Shown here: in pieces, positions 45,101 through 51,606 of the stretch
How the letters are laid out: each line of letters opens with the position of its first letter
Position numbering within the stretch: the stretch's first letter is position 1
Assembly: GCF_003626535.1 (NCBI RefSeq)
Contig: NZ_RBAL01000007.1
Coordinates: forward strand, 1-64,000
From: Streptomyces hoynatensis
GTDB taxonomy: Bacteria; Actinomycetota; Actinomycetes; Streptomycetales; Streptomycetaceae
Reading direction: 5' to 3'
DNA length: 64,000 nt
Notes under the pieces: model-generated
Databases searched by the model: none
Told to the model about the DNA's origin: nothing
The model's input: the letters and a program-made list of their open reading frames with translations, nothing else
Made by a program: the position numbers and the translations under genes

Positions 45101-46085
45101 GGAAGTAGCCCTTCCCCCTGTCACGGTCACGGTCGGGCAGCATGCCGGCCGCCGCTTCGGCCGTGAGGCAGTGCGCGTAGTAGCGCAGCAGTCGCTCCCA
45201 GTTCACGCCGTTTCGCGCGTCCAGCGCCGCCAGCTCCCGCGCCTTCCGTAGGACGGGGGTGAATCGCGCCGCCTCCCGCGCGTCGCTGTTCGGCAGCGCC
45301 GGCAGGTGTACGGGACGTGCCACCGACCGTGCGAAGTACAGGATCTGCGTGGCCCGGAACGTGGACTTGGTGGGCCGCTGCTCCTCGGGGACGCCCTTGC
45401 GCACCATCTGCGCCGTCAGGTACTCGAACAGATCGTCCGGGGAGATCCACCCGCCCCCCTTGATGTGCCCGTTGCGCAGCCCCTCCACGATCTCGCCGGT
45501 GAACCGCGAGGTGCCGAGCGTGGATCCGGGCGGCGCCATCGCGGAGGCGGACTGCAACGCGTCGGAGGCGGTGATGAAGTACACGCCGGTCGGTCGCAAC
45601 AGCGTGCTGCCCGTGGATGGCTGGTCAGCCTCGCCCGCGACGCCTTTGGCTGTCCAACCCTGGACGACGGAGCCGCTGGAGCAGCAGTCCAGCAGCACGA
45701 TCTTTGAGGAGGCGCGGCAGGCCGTCAGCATCCGCTCAAGGAACTCCGCCGGCACCGCCGTGCCCGGCAGGTCGTTGGGGTCGGTGTCGCGAGTGAGGAA
45801 GTACAGCTGGTTGTCGTCCTCACAGAACTGGCCGTGCCCGCTGAAGTACAGCAGGGCCGTCTCGCTCGGCTGTCGCTCCTCCAGGAACGTCTCGATGGCG
45901 TGCAGCATCTCCGCGCGGGTCGGCTCGGAGATCGTCGCGCAGTCGTTGTACATGCCGATCTCGGTGTTCTCCAGCACCGCTCGCATGTAGTGCAGGTCGG
46001 CACGGACCGGCGGCAGATCGTGGTAGGCCCCGCTGTCATACGTGGAGACGCCGATGAGCATGGCGTACCGGTCGTTGTTGGTCAT
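42162..46085 (-). CDS. Caspase-like protease - SF1 helicase - nuclease-like fusion protein
   Basis: A 1307-residue multidomain protein. Residues 1-260 form a caspase-like peptidase (C14) with the dyad His84 (YFSGHGQF) and Cys135 (LLDCCSSG). A linker region of 270-550 follows. Residues 550-1155 are a superfamily 1 helicase of the Upf1/DNA2 kind: Walker A GPPGTGKS (577-584), Walker B VVIDEAS (889-895), motif III GDPMQLG (917-923), HYRCHPEI (976-982), TVHAFQGGQRD (1092-1102) and NVAITRAKS (1130-1138). An insert of about 230 residues sits between motifs I and II. Residues 1195-1307 resemble a PD-(D/E)XK restriction-like domain (HPVDLVF, AVLIDLG) but the catalytic Lys is not evident. The ATG is six bases after the upstream EACC1-like gene. 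Probably a cell-suicide or defence effector. Confidence 0.88.
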   Translation of the reverse strand: MTNNDRYAMLIGVSTYDSGAYHDLPPVRADLHYMRAVLENTEIGMYNDCATISEPTRAEMLHAIETFLEERQPSETALLYFSGHGQFCEDDNQLYFLTRDTDPNDLPGTAVPAEFLERMLTACRASSKIVLLDCCSSGSVVQGWTAKGVAGEADQPSTGSTLLRPTGVYFITASDALQSASAMAPPGSTLGTSRFTGEIVEGLRNGHIKGGGWISPDDLFEYLTAQMVRKGVPEEQRPTKSTFRATQILYFARSVARPVHLPALPNSDAREAARFTPVLRKARELAALDARNGVNWERLLRYYAHCLTAEAAAGMLPDRDRDRGKGYFLLGGGEETIQSGRGSTFPAPGQLPRPQPRSGRADADGARQQVYWYGYPAVTLPVSEGGGQGRRAAVRIAPLLIQQMELAPDEDGQDVLRPTGVPVPHAGVVSELLDEKDAADILAGWQPTWQEGNDAQMLQAVRQLLRELGLSELEPLDPSALSDRTVTQTLRTGAHNAAVLLTPSGAEVNFTQALVDNLMQMSTRTGQIPGTAMDALLSGGEAEADPRAVVVASGPCNESQELVVSSAMSRTVTVATGPPGTGKSEVVTAVVTTCVAAGQSVLVASTNNEAVNVVAERCDAVAPGLLMRTGNIGAQEREAAKLERLLAEPVEQPRRNSATVGGSLRNTRALAARQRAEAEGRVGEEVRLLELLQEREERAGALELPLTLLEGAWMTGNGTAPLRRWEGRARNAARAPSWRLGRWRRARALAALIRSVRASESDGSSWPGWADERPVPPEVLETLADAVAVERQLRELVHGHSGWDEEELKQSRLEMAGSLSELSTELSRAISAETLTRARGLMGQRLQALRGRSGKRKSQRNLMTHIRGWAISTHSVGQLELVPKLFDLVVIDEASQCSIPSVLPLLFRARRALIIGDPMQLGHIATIAAQQERQARLRAGLSAAQLEDHRLTYHVHSAYHAAAQHGDTALLLDEHYRCHPEIAEVVNGYCYAGQLRVLTDVRQQVPALDPVGAADPAPVLCWVDVPGGESARGSGEQSWRNDAEAAATRRVVDQLLARLPQDAKVGVVTPFRAQKVALARMWPDDERVRVGTVHAFQGGQRDVMVLSPVATLNTPPRTTHWVANQVNLWNVAITRAKSQLITVGSHAFWQGQSGLPAILAGRSVLLGAGAGRAFGQEAESGLTGGAAGSWDAKSATGAFREELADRLQQYLGRRGITDLERAAVVGGHPVDLVFTVDGENTAVLIDLGPPPGQDPARHLRLAHARENLLIGLPSGGHGAKACEVSRTLRVPAWRIMAGEARLEALFD

Positions 46086-46091
46086 ACGCTC

Positions 46092-46526
46092 TCAGCCCGC
46101 CGCTGATCCGCCGTCCGCGCCATCGCCAGCGTCATCGCTGTCTTCGTCATCGCCGGCAGTTGTGCCGCCCGCGAGGAACCGCTCGATCCGCGTGTCGTCC
46201 TCACGAGCCTCCTTCCCAGTGATCCGAAGGGTCGCACCATCCGGCCGCTCCGCGACGATCGTCCGCTGCGGCACCCGGGACAGCCAGAGCTGCACCCCTG
46301 CCACAGCCAGCGATGCCGCGCTGATCACTACCCCGATGGCCTCGACGGACAGCCCTCCCTTGTCCGTGCCGCCAGGCGTGCGGTGGTTGGGGATGTCAAG
46401 TGCCGCGCCCGGGTCAGCGTCGGCGATCTCGGCGAGAAGTTCGCGTGCGTCCTTGCGCGCGCGCAGCGGGTCCTCGTCCACAACGGAGATCCGGCACGCG
46501 GTCGAGTTGTTGAGCATGGTCGTCAC
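46092..46526 (-). CDS. EACC1-like small membrane protein (effector-associated component)
   Basis: A 144-residue protein starting at GTG 46526 with GAGGGAAAG upstream. The N-terminal 50 residues form a small alpha/beta segment (CRISVVDEDPLRARKDAREL), followed by a single membrane helix at about 60-83 (VEAIGVVISAASLAVAGVQL), a beta pair (RTIVAERPDGATLRITGK) and a very acidic Asp/Gly tail. This organisation matches the effector-associated constant component 1 (EACC1) proteins described in caspase- and trypsin-linked bacterial conflict systems. The assignment rests on recalled pattern, not a search. It ends six bases before the caspase-helicase start, so the two form an operon. A membrane-proximal sensor or adaptor role is inferred. 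Confidence 0.62.
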   Translation of the reverse strand: MTTMLNNSTACRISVVDEDPLRARKDARELLAEIADADPGAALDIPNHRTPGGTDKGGLSVEAIGVVISAASLAVAGVQLWLSRVPQRTIVAERPDGATLRITGKEAREDDTRIERFLAGGTTAGDDEDSDDAGDGADGGSAAG

Positions 46527-46869
46527 TGTGCTTTCCCTCGGCCTTCTACGGTCTCGGCGGGTCGCACGACCGCACGGTTACATGAGGTTAGTAGGCGGCT
46601 CCGACAACGGCGGGGCCGTCGCCGAAAACCACTGCTCGTTGGCGCAAAAGCCATCGATCGGTGGCGGTCACGCGCCCCTCACCACTACCAGCGCTGCTCC
46701 GCATACCCGGTCAACCGCGGTGCGCCGAGACGCGGGGTGGTCCGCACTGGGTGTGGTGCTGACGGCCGTTATCGCGCGACCCGAAGGGCACGCGACGTCT
46801 GGAACTCCCCGAGGAATACTCTCCGCCGACTTCGAAGATCAGCCTCTTTCGATTCCCGGTCATCGCGAA

Positions 46870-46907
46870 CATGTTGCTCACCTTCCGGCATGTTGCTCAC
46901 CTTCCGG
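46870..46907 (-). repeat. Perfect tandem duplication (2 x 19 bp), each with a ribosome site and ATG
   Basis: Two exact 19-base copies at 46870-46888 and 46889-46907. On the minus strand each reads CCGGAAGGTGAGCAACATG, that is a GGAAGGTG ribosome-site-like sequence five bases before ATG. The frame from the downstream ATG stays open for about 50 codons without a recognised family. The remainder of 46527-46973 shows no gene. Confidence 0.6.
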
Positions 46908-46973
46908 TCGTGGACGCGTAGGTTCACCACTTCGCCGCGCTGCGTGGTGACGCGGTCACCACCTCGCAAGTGT

Positions 46974-47204
46974 TCAGTGGGGGTGAGCTGCCCCGAGATC
47001 GCGTAGCACCTGCCCCAGCGTGTCTTTGAACAGGCGGGCGATCATGAACGCCAGCTCAGTCTTGCCCACGCCGCTGAGACCGCTCACCGCGATGGTCAGG
47101 AGCCGGGCCTTGCCGCGCCACTCGGCAACGGCGGCCAACGCCCGCCGCAGCTCGTCCTCACGATCGACGACGTGCGCTGCCGGAGGACGGATCTGATAAG
47201 CCAA
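46974..47204 (-). pseudogene. STAND NTPase (NB-ARC type) N-terminal remnant, internally deleted
   Basis: A 76-residue frame. VDREDELRRALAAVAEW and the P-loop VSGLSGVGKTELAFMIARLF (Walker A at residues 42-49) match the start of STAND/NB-ARC NTPases. Immediately after FKD the sequence jumps to TLGQVLRDLGAAHPH and stops. In intact relatives this second segment lies about 30-40 residues further on, so a deletion and a downstream stop are indicated. The Walker B, sensor and repeat domains are missing. It is upstream of, and co-oriented with, the EACC1-like and caspase genes. Such NTPases commonly accompany them, so this is probably the decayed sensor of the same locus. Confidence 0.6.
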
Positions 47205-47646
47205 CGGTTGTGCCCCTCCACTCCCCGATGCCGGTCCAACGAGCTTACCGATGCCGTCCGAACGGCCTCAGGGCCGAAGGCACGTCACCCTCGGCAGGCC
47301 GCGGCCATTCGACAAGCGTGACTCACGCAGCTTGACCACGGTGCGTGGGGAAAGATCTTGGTCGAGCTGGGGAACGATCTCGGAGGGGTCGAGAACGCAC
47401 TGGTCAGACCCACTCGTGAACACCCCACGCTGAAGCCCGTTCGCTAGGCCAGGTAGAACGGCAAGGGAGAGCCCCCGCTGATGGTGATCAGCGGGGGCTT
47501 TCGCGTGCGGGTGCGCGGTGGCGTACCGCAGTGGGTCCCAGGTCGGTGCTGCCAGGCGGCGCCGGGGCCCGCTCCCGGCGGGCCAGGGGTGCGCTCGCGG
47601 TGGGCCGGGGGTGCGCTCGTGGTGGGCCGGGGGTGCGCCGGGTCCC
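47205..47646. other. Spacer at the right edge of the accessory island
   Basis: No gene was recognised between the STAND remnant and the methyltransferase gene. The left half has lower GC and ordinary mixed sequence. The right half holds the terminator at 47470-47499 and a short direct repeat of the words CGGTGGGCCGGGGGTGCGCTCG / TGGTGGGCCGGGGGTGCGC near 47597-47636. Confidence 0.4.
47470..47499. terminator. Bidirectional hairpin downstream of the methyltransferase gene
   Basis: Perfect 13-bp inverted repeat AGCCCCCGCTGAT with a 4-base loop. It serves as a terminator for the minus-strand methyltransferase gene, 150 bases downstream of its stop. Confidence 0.7.
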
Positions 47647-48264
47647 TCAGTGGCCGGGGTTTTCCCAGGTCAGTGAGTATCGGCGGAGGAGGTGACGGCG
47701 GTAGCGCACGCCCGGTAGGAGTCGCTGTGCGGCCTCCCGTGCCTGGGCGTGGCTCATGGTGGGGGCGGCGCCGGGCATTCCCGCCGGGGGCCGGGCTCGC
47801 CGGACCGCCTTGACGAGCCACACCAGCGGGGTTGCCAGGGCCCAGAACACCCATTCCCCGAAGCCCGCGTTCCGGGCCAGGGCGACGATCACCAGTCTTC
47901 CGCCCGGGCGCAGCAGCTCGCGCATGCGCGTCACGGCCGCCTCGAAGTCCATGTGGTGGACGGCGGCCACCGAGCAGATGAAGTCGAAGCCCCCGGCCGG
48001 AAGTTCGGCGGTGAGGAAGTCGCCCTCGACGAAGGAAAGACCGGGCCGGCCGGCCGCCAGCTCGCGGGCGCGCGAGACCATCCCGGGCGCCGCGTCGATC
48101 CCCATGACGCGCTTGGCACCTCCCTCCGCCAGCTTCCGCGCCAGCAGGCCGTCCCCGCACCCCACGTCCAGCGCGTCGCCGCAGCCCTCGGGGACGGCGC
48201 GGAGGATGTCCGGGTGCCGGGCCACGTTGGTGTTCCAGTACGGCTTCAGGTCGCTCCGGCGCAT
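47647..48264 (-). CDS. Class I SAM-dependent methyltransferase
   Basis: A 205-residue methyltransferase with the standard class I fold: motif I DALDVGCGDGLLARKLAEGG, motif II MGIDAAPGMVSRAREL, FVEGDFLTAELPAGGFDFI and LRPGGRLVIVAL. The ATG at 48264 (MRRSDLKPYWNTNVARHP) fits the family better than 48303. The C-terminal part has a hydrophobic amphipathic segment (WVFWALATPLVWLVKAVRR) that may touch the membrane. The substrate is unknown. It is divergent from the MoxR gene. Confidence 0.9.
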   Translation of the reverse strand: MRRSDLKPYWNTNVARHPDILRAVPEGCGDALDVGCGDGLLARKLAEGGAKRVMGIDAAPGMVSRARELAAGRPGLSFVEGDFLTAELPAGGFDFICSVAAVHHMDFEAAVTRMRELLRPGGRLVIVALARNAGFGEWVFWALATPLVWLVKAVRRARPPAGMPGAAPTMSHAQAREAAQRLLPGVRYRRHLLRRYSLTWENPGH

Positions 48265-48456
48265 CGGCACATCGTAGGGGCGACGCCCGATCGATCCGCG
48301 CACCTGCGATCGCCGGAAGGCGGATCAGGCGGGGGAAAGCGCCCTTCGGAAAGGGGGTGCACGTGTGCCGAGGCCGCGGGTTCCCGGCGCATCCGCGGCA
48401 ACCGCCCGCGGGAAAAGCGGCTGCGCCGGGGAGTTGGGCGCCCGCACACTGGGGCG

Positions 48457-49518
48457 GTGCAGGCAGCGATTTCCGTCACCCCCAGCCGCATGCCCGAGTT
48501 GCTGCTCGGGCTCGCCACCGTGCGGCCCGTCTTCGTCTGGGGCGCGCCCGGGATCGGGAAGTCCTCGCTGGTGCGGTCGTTCGCCGAGTCGCTCGGCCTG
48601 GAGTGCGTGAGCCTGCTCGGCACCCAGCTCGCCCCCGAGGACCTCATCGGGGTGCCGCAGATTCGCGAGGGCCGTTCCGTGTTCTGCCCGCCCGAGGCGA
48701 TCGCCAGGCCCGAGCCGTACTGCCTGTTCCTCGACGAGCTGAACGCGGCCACGCCGGACGTGCAGAAGGCGTTCTACTCGCTCATCCTCGACCGCCGCAT
48801 CGGAGGCTACGAGCTGCCGCGCGGCTCGATCGTCATCGGCGCGGGCAACCGCGCCACCGACAACGCCCTGGCCAGGCCCATCTCCTCCGCGCTGGTCAAC
48901 CGGCTGGTGCACGTCCACCTGCGCGCCTCCGCCGCGGACTGGCTGACCTGGGCGGGCGAGCAGGGCATCCACGCGTGGATCACCGACTACCTCACCGACC
49001 GCCCCGACCACCTGTGGGCCGCGCCGCCCAAGACGGAGGAGCCGTTCTCCACGCCGCGCTCCTGGCACATGCTCTCCGACGCCCTCCACTCCTTCGGCCC
49101 CGACCTGGACGAGGACACCCTGAAGACCCTCGCGCACGGCACCCTCACCCCGGCGCACGCCGTCGCGTTCTGCGGGTACGTCAAGATCGTGCGGAGCCGG
49201 TTCGGTCTCGACGCGATCCTCAAGGGCGAGGCCCGCTGGCCGCACCGGGTCGAGGACCGCGACCTGCTGTACTACCTGGCCGACGCCTTCCGCGGCCGCC
49301 TGGTCAAGGAGCTGCCCGCCTCCCGGGAGCACGCCTCGCCCGCCGTGCGGCAGACCGCGCACCGCGCGAAGGCGCTGCTGGTGCAGCTCGCCGAGATCTC
49401 CGTCGAGGTCGCCCAGACCGTCATCGCCGACGACACCGAGGGCAACCCGGTGCTGCCGGCGTGGTTCCTGGTGGAGGCGGCCCGCGACATGCCCCGGCTG
49501 GTCGAGGCGCGCCGGTGA
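48457..49518 (+). CDS. MoxR-family AAA+ ATPase
   Basis: A 353-residue AAA+ ATPase of the MoxR type, chaperone-like motors that work with VWA-domain partners. Walker A is VWGAPGIGKSSLVR (residues 29-36), Walker B CLFLDELNAATPDVQKAF, sensor IVIGAGNRATD, then LVNRLVHVHL and the lid helices. The start is taken as GTG 48457, giving the family N-terminus, though no strong ribosome site is present. The last codons overlap the start of the next gene (GTGA), which encodes the VWA-like partner. This pairing is typical and indicates a two-protein machine; its target is unknown. Confidence 0.88.
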   Translation: MQAAISVTPSRMPELLLGLATVRPVFVWGAPGIGKSSLVRSFAESLGLECVSLLGTQLAPEDLIGVPQIREGRSVFCPPEAIARPEPYCLFLDELNAATPDVQKAFYSLILDRRIGGYELPRGSIVIGAGNRATDNALARPISSALVNRLVHVHLRASAADWLTWAGEQGIHAWITDYLTDRPDHLWAAPPKTEEPFSTPRSWHMLSDALHSFGPDLDEDTLKTLAHGTLTPAHAVAFCGYVKIVRSRFGLDAILKGEARWPHRVEDRDLLYYLADAFRGRLVKELPASREHASPAVRQTAHRAKALLVQLAEISVEVAQTVIADDTEGNPVLPAWFLVEAARDMPRLVEARR

Positions 49519-51308
49519 GCCGGGCCGGCGGCGGGCGCAGGGGCGGCAAGCGCCGCGACCCGGCGGCCGAGGCGTTCGCCGCGGGCGTGAAGCTGGCGCG
49601 CGGCACCCCCGCGTTGGCCGCGCTGGAGGCCAGGTTCTGCCGGGAGCCGGACTGTCCCCTTGCGCCCCGCGACGGCCTGGTGCGGGTCGACTCCTGTGGC
49701 GTCCTGCACGCCCACCCCACGCGCCTGGCCACGCCGGCCGAGTGGGCGTGGGCGCTGGGGCACGCCCTGATCCACCTCGGTTTCGGGCACGTTCCGGCCG
49801 CCAAGGAGGCCCGCGCGCAGCCCGACCGCTTCGACCTGGCGGCGCGCTGCGCGGTCGTCAACCGCTTCCTGCTGACCTTCCCCGTCGGGCAGCCCCCCGA
49901 GGAGCTGCCCGTCTCCTACCCGGGCGGCGACGAGGAGCGGCTGGCGGCGCAGTGGCGGCGCGCCGGTCTCCCGGCGGGGTACGAACGTCTCGGATCGGCC
50001 GGCATCGAACCCGACCAGCTGCTGGTGCAGTGGGAGCCGTGGAGCCGGCCGGCCGACTGGCAGCTGGCGTTCGCCCACGCCCTGACCCGCACCGTCTCCG
50101 AGGCCGTGGACGAGGCGGGCGGGCGGCGGCAGGAGGGGCCGCCGCGCCCCTGGGAGCGCGCCCTGTCCTGGTTCGTGTCCTCCTATCCGCTGCTGGGCGG
50201 CATCGCGGCCGGCATGAAGCTGGTCGCGGACGCGGAACTCGCCCGCGCGCACGGCATTTCCGTCGCCGCCGTCAGCGCCGAGGCCGGTGAGATCTACCTC
50301 AACCCGCTGAGCCGGCACACCGACGAGGAGTGGCGCTTCGTCCTCGCCCACGAGATGCTGCACGCCGCGCTCCGGCACGGCGACCGGTGCGGCGGGCGCG
50401 ACCCGTACCTGTTCAACGTGGCCTGCGACTACGTCGTCAACGGCTGGCTGCTTCAGATGCGCGTGGGGCAGATGCCCGCGGGCGCGCTGCACGACCCGCG
50501 GCTGGCGGGCCTGTCGGCCGAGGAGGTCTACGACCGCATCGTCACCGACCTGCGGCGGATGCGGCGCCTGGCCACCCTCGCAGGCAAGGGCCGGGCCGAC
50601 CTCCTCGACCACTCCCCTGGCCCCCGGCCCGCCGCGTTTGCCGACCTCGACGACTTCTACCGGCGCGGCCTGACCCATGGCCTGGAACTGCACCGGCGGC
50701 AGGGGGAGCGCGGGCTGCTCCCGGCCGGCCTGGTCGAGGAGATCCGCGCGCTGTCCCACCCGCCGCTGCCGTGGGACGCGCGGCTGGCCCGGTGGTTCGA
50801 CGCGTACGTGCCGCGGCCCGAGCCGGTGCGCAGCTACGCCCGGCCCCCGCGGCGCCAGGCCGCCACGCCCGGCATCCCGCGCGCGGGGCGTTACTTCCCG
50901 CCCGAGGAGGTCCCGCGCTGCACCTTCGGCGTGGTCCTGGACACCTCGGCTTCCATGGGCCGCGTCCTGCTCGGCAAGGCGCTCGGCGCGATCGCCTCCT
51001 ATGCCGCCTCCCGGGACGTCCCGGCCGCCCGCCTGGTCTTCTGCGACGCCGCCCCGCACGACGCCGGGTACGTGCCGGTCACGGAGATCGCCACCCGCGC
51101 GCGGGTGCACGGTGGGGGCGGCACGGTCCTGCAACCCGCCGTCGATCTGCTGCACCGCGCCGAGGACTTCCCGGCCGACGCGCCGCTGCTGATCATCACG
51201 GACGGCGCCTGCGACGCGCTGCGCGTCCGCCGCGAGCACGCCTACCTCATCCCGCGGGGCGCCCGGCTGCCCTTCACGCCTCGGGGGCCGGTGTTCTCCG
51301 TGCGGTGA
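49515..51308 (+). CDS. Metallopeptidase-like / VWA-like protein (DUF2201 type), MoxR partner
   Basis: A 597-residue protein. The N-terminal half holds a zinc-metallopeptidase-like motif, HEMLHAALRHGDR (His279, Glu280, His283), preceded by YLNPLSRHTDEEWRFVLA and followed by NVACDYVVNGWL, the DUF2201_N arrangement. An earlier HALIHLGFGH word (around 85) is a second, similar histidine cluster. The C-terminal part from about 470 is VWA-like, with the partial MIDAS DTSAS in TFGVVLDTSASMG. The GTG start overlaps the moxR stop by four bases, so the two are coupled. The metal site looks intact, so proteolysis is possible; activity is not proven. Confidence 0.85.
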   Translation: MSRAGGGRRGGKRRDPAAEAFAAGVKLARGTPALAALEARFCREPDCPLAPRDGLVRVDSCGVLHAHPTRLATPAEWAWALGHALIHLGFGHVPAAKEARAQPDRFDLAARCAVVNRFLLTFPVGQPPEELPVSYPGGDEERLAAQWRRAGLPAGYERLGSAGIEPDQLLVQWEPWSRPADWQLAFAHALTRTVSEAVDEAGGRRQEGPPRPWERALSWFVSSYPLLGGIAAGMKLVADAELARAHGISVAAVSAEAGEIYLNPLSRHTDEEWRFVLAHEMLHAALRHGDRCGGRDPYLFNVACDYVVNGWLLQMRVGQMPAGALHDPRLAGLSAEEVYDRIVTDLRRMRRLATLAGKGRADLLDHSPGPRPAAFADLDDFYRRGLTHGLELHRRQGERGLLPAGLVEEIRALSHPPLPWDARLARWFDAYVPRPEPVRSYARPPRRQAATPGIPRAGRYFPPEEVPRCTFGVVLDTSASMGRVLLGKALGAIASYAASRDVPAARLVFCDAAPHDAGYVPVTEIATRARVHGGGGTVLQPAVDLLHRAEDFPADAPLLIITDGACDALRVRREHAYLIPRGARLPFTPRGPVFSVR

Positions 51309-51606
51309 GGGGCGGGGGCGGGGGCGCGGCAGGGGGCCGGAGCGGGGCGTGCCGGGGGCGCGCGGGCCGGGGCGCGCTTGCGGGAGGCGCGGGTCGGTGT
51401 GCGAGCCGGGGCGTGCGGGCCTAGGGTGCGCTCCCGATCGGGTCCGTGCAGGGGAACTGCCGGGCGTCCCGGGGGCGTTGGCGGGCGTGCGGGGTGGCGG
51501 GCGTTTCTTCGGATCGGTTCCGGGGCGCCGAGGCGTTCGGGACCCCTCCCGGCCCGTTGCCCCCACGATGGGGAGGTCCGGCGGTCGGCCCGAGAGGGGA
51601 AGCACA
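51309..51606. other. G-rich spacer
   Basis: A gap of about 300 bases, G-rich on the plus strand, with imperfect GGGGCGGGG and GCGCGGG words. No gene was seen. The ribosome site of the next gene (GAGAGGGGAAG) lies at its right end. A promoter for 51607 probably lies in it, but no clear boxes are visible. Confidence 0.4.

Noticed and set aside
39860..47260. Second copy of the tRNA-Ala 3' end as attR
   Set aside because: I looked for TTCAAATCCCCTCAGGTCC and shorter parts to the right and found no convincing copy, so no att pair is claimed.
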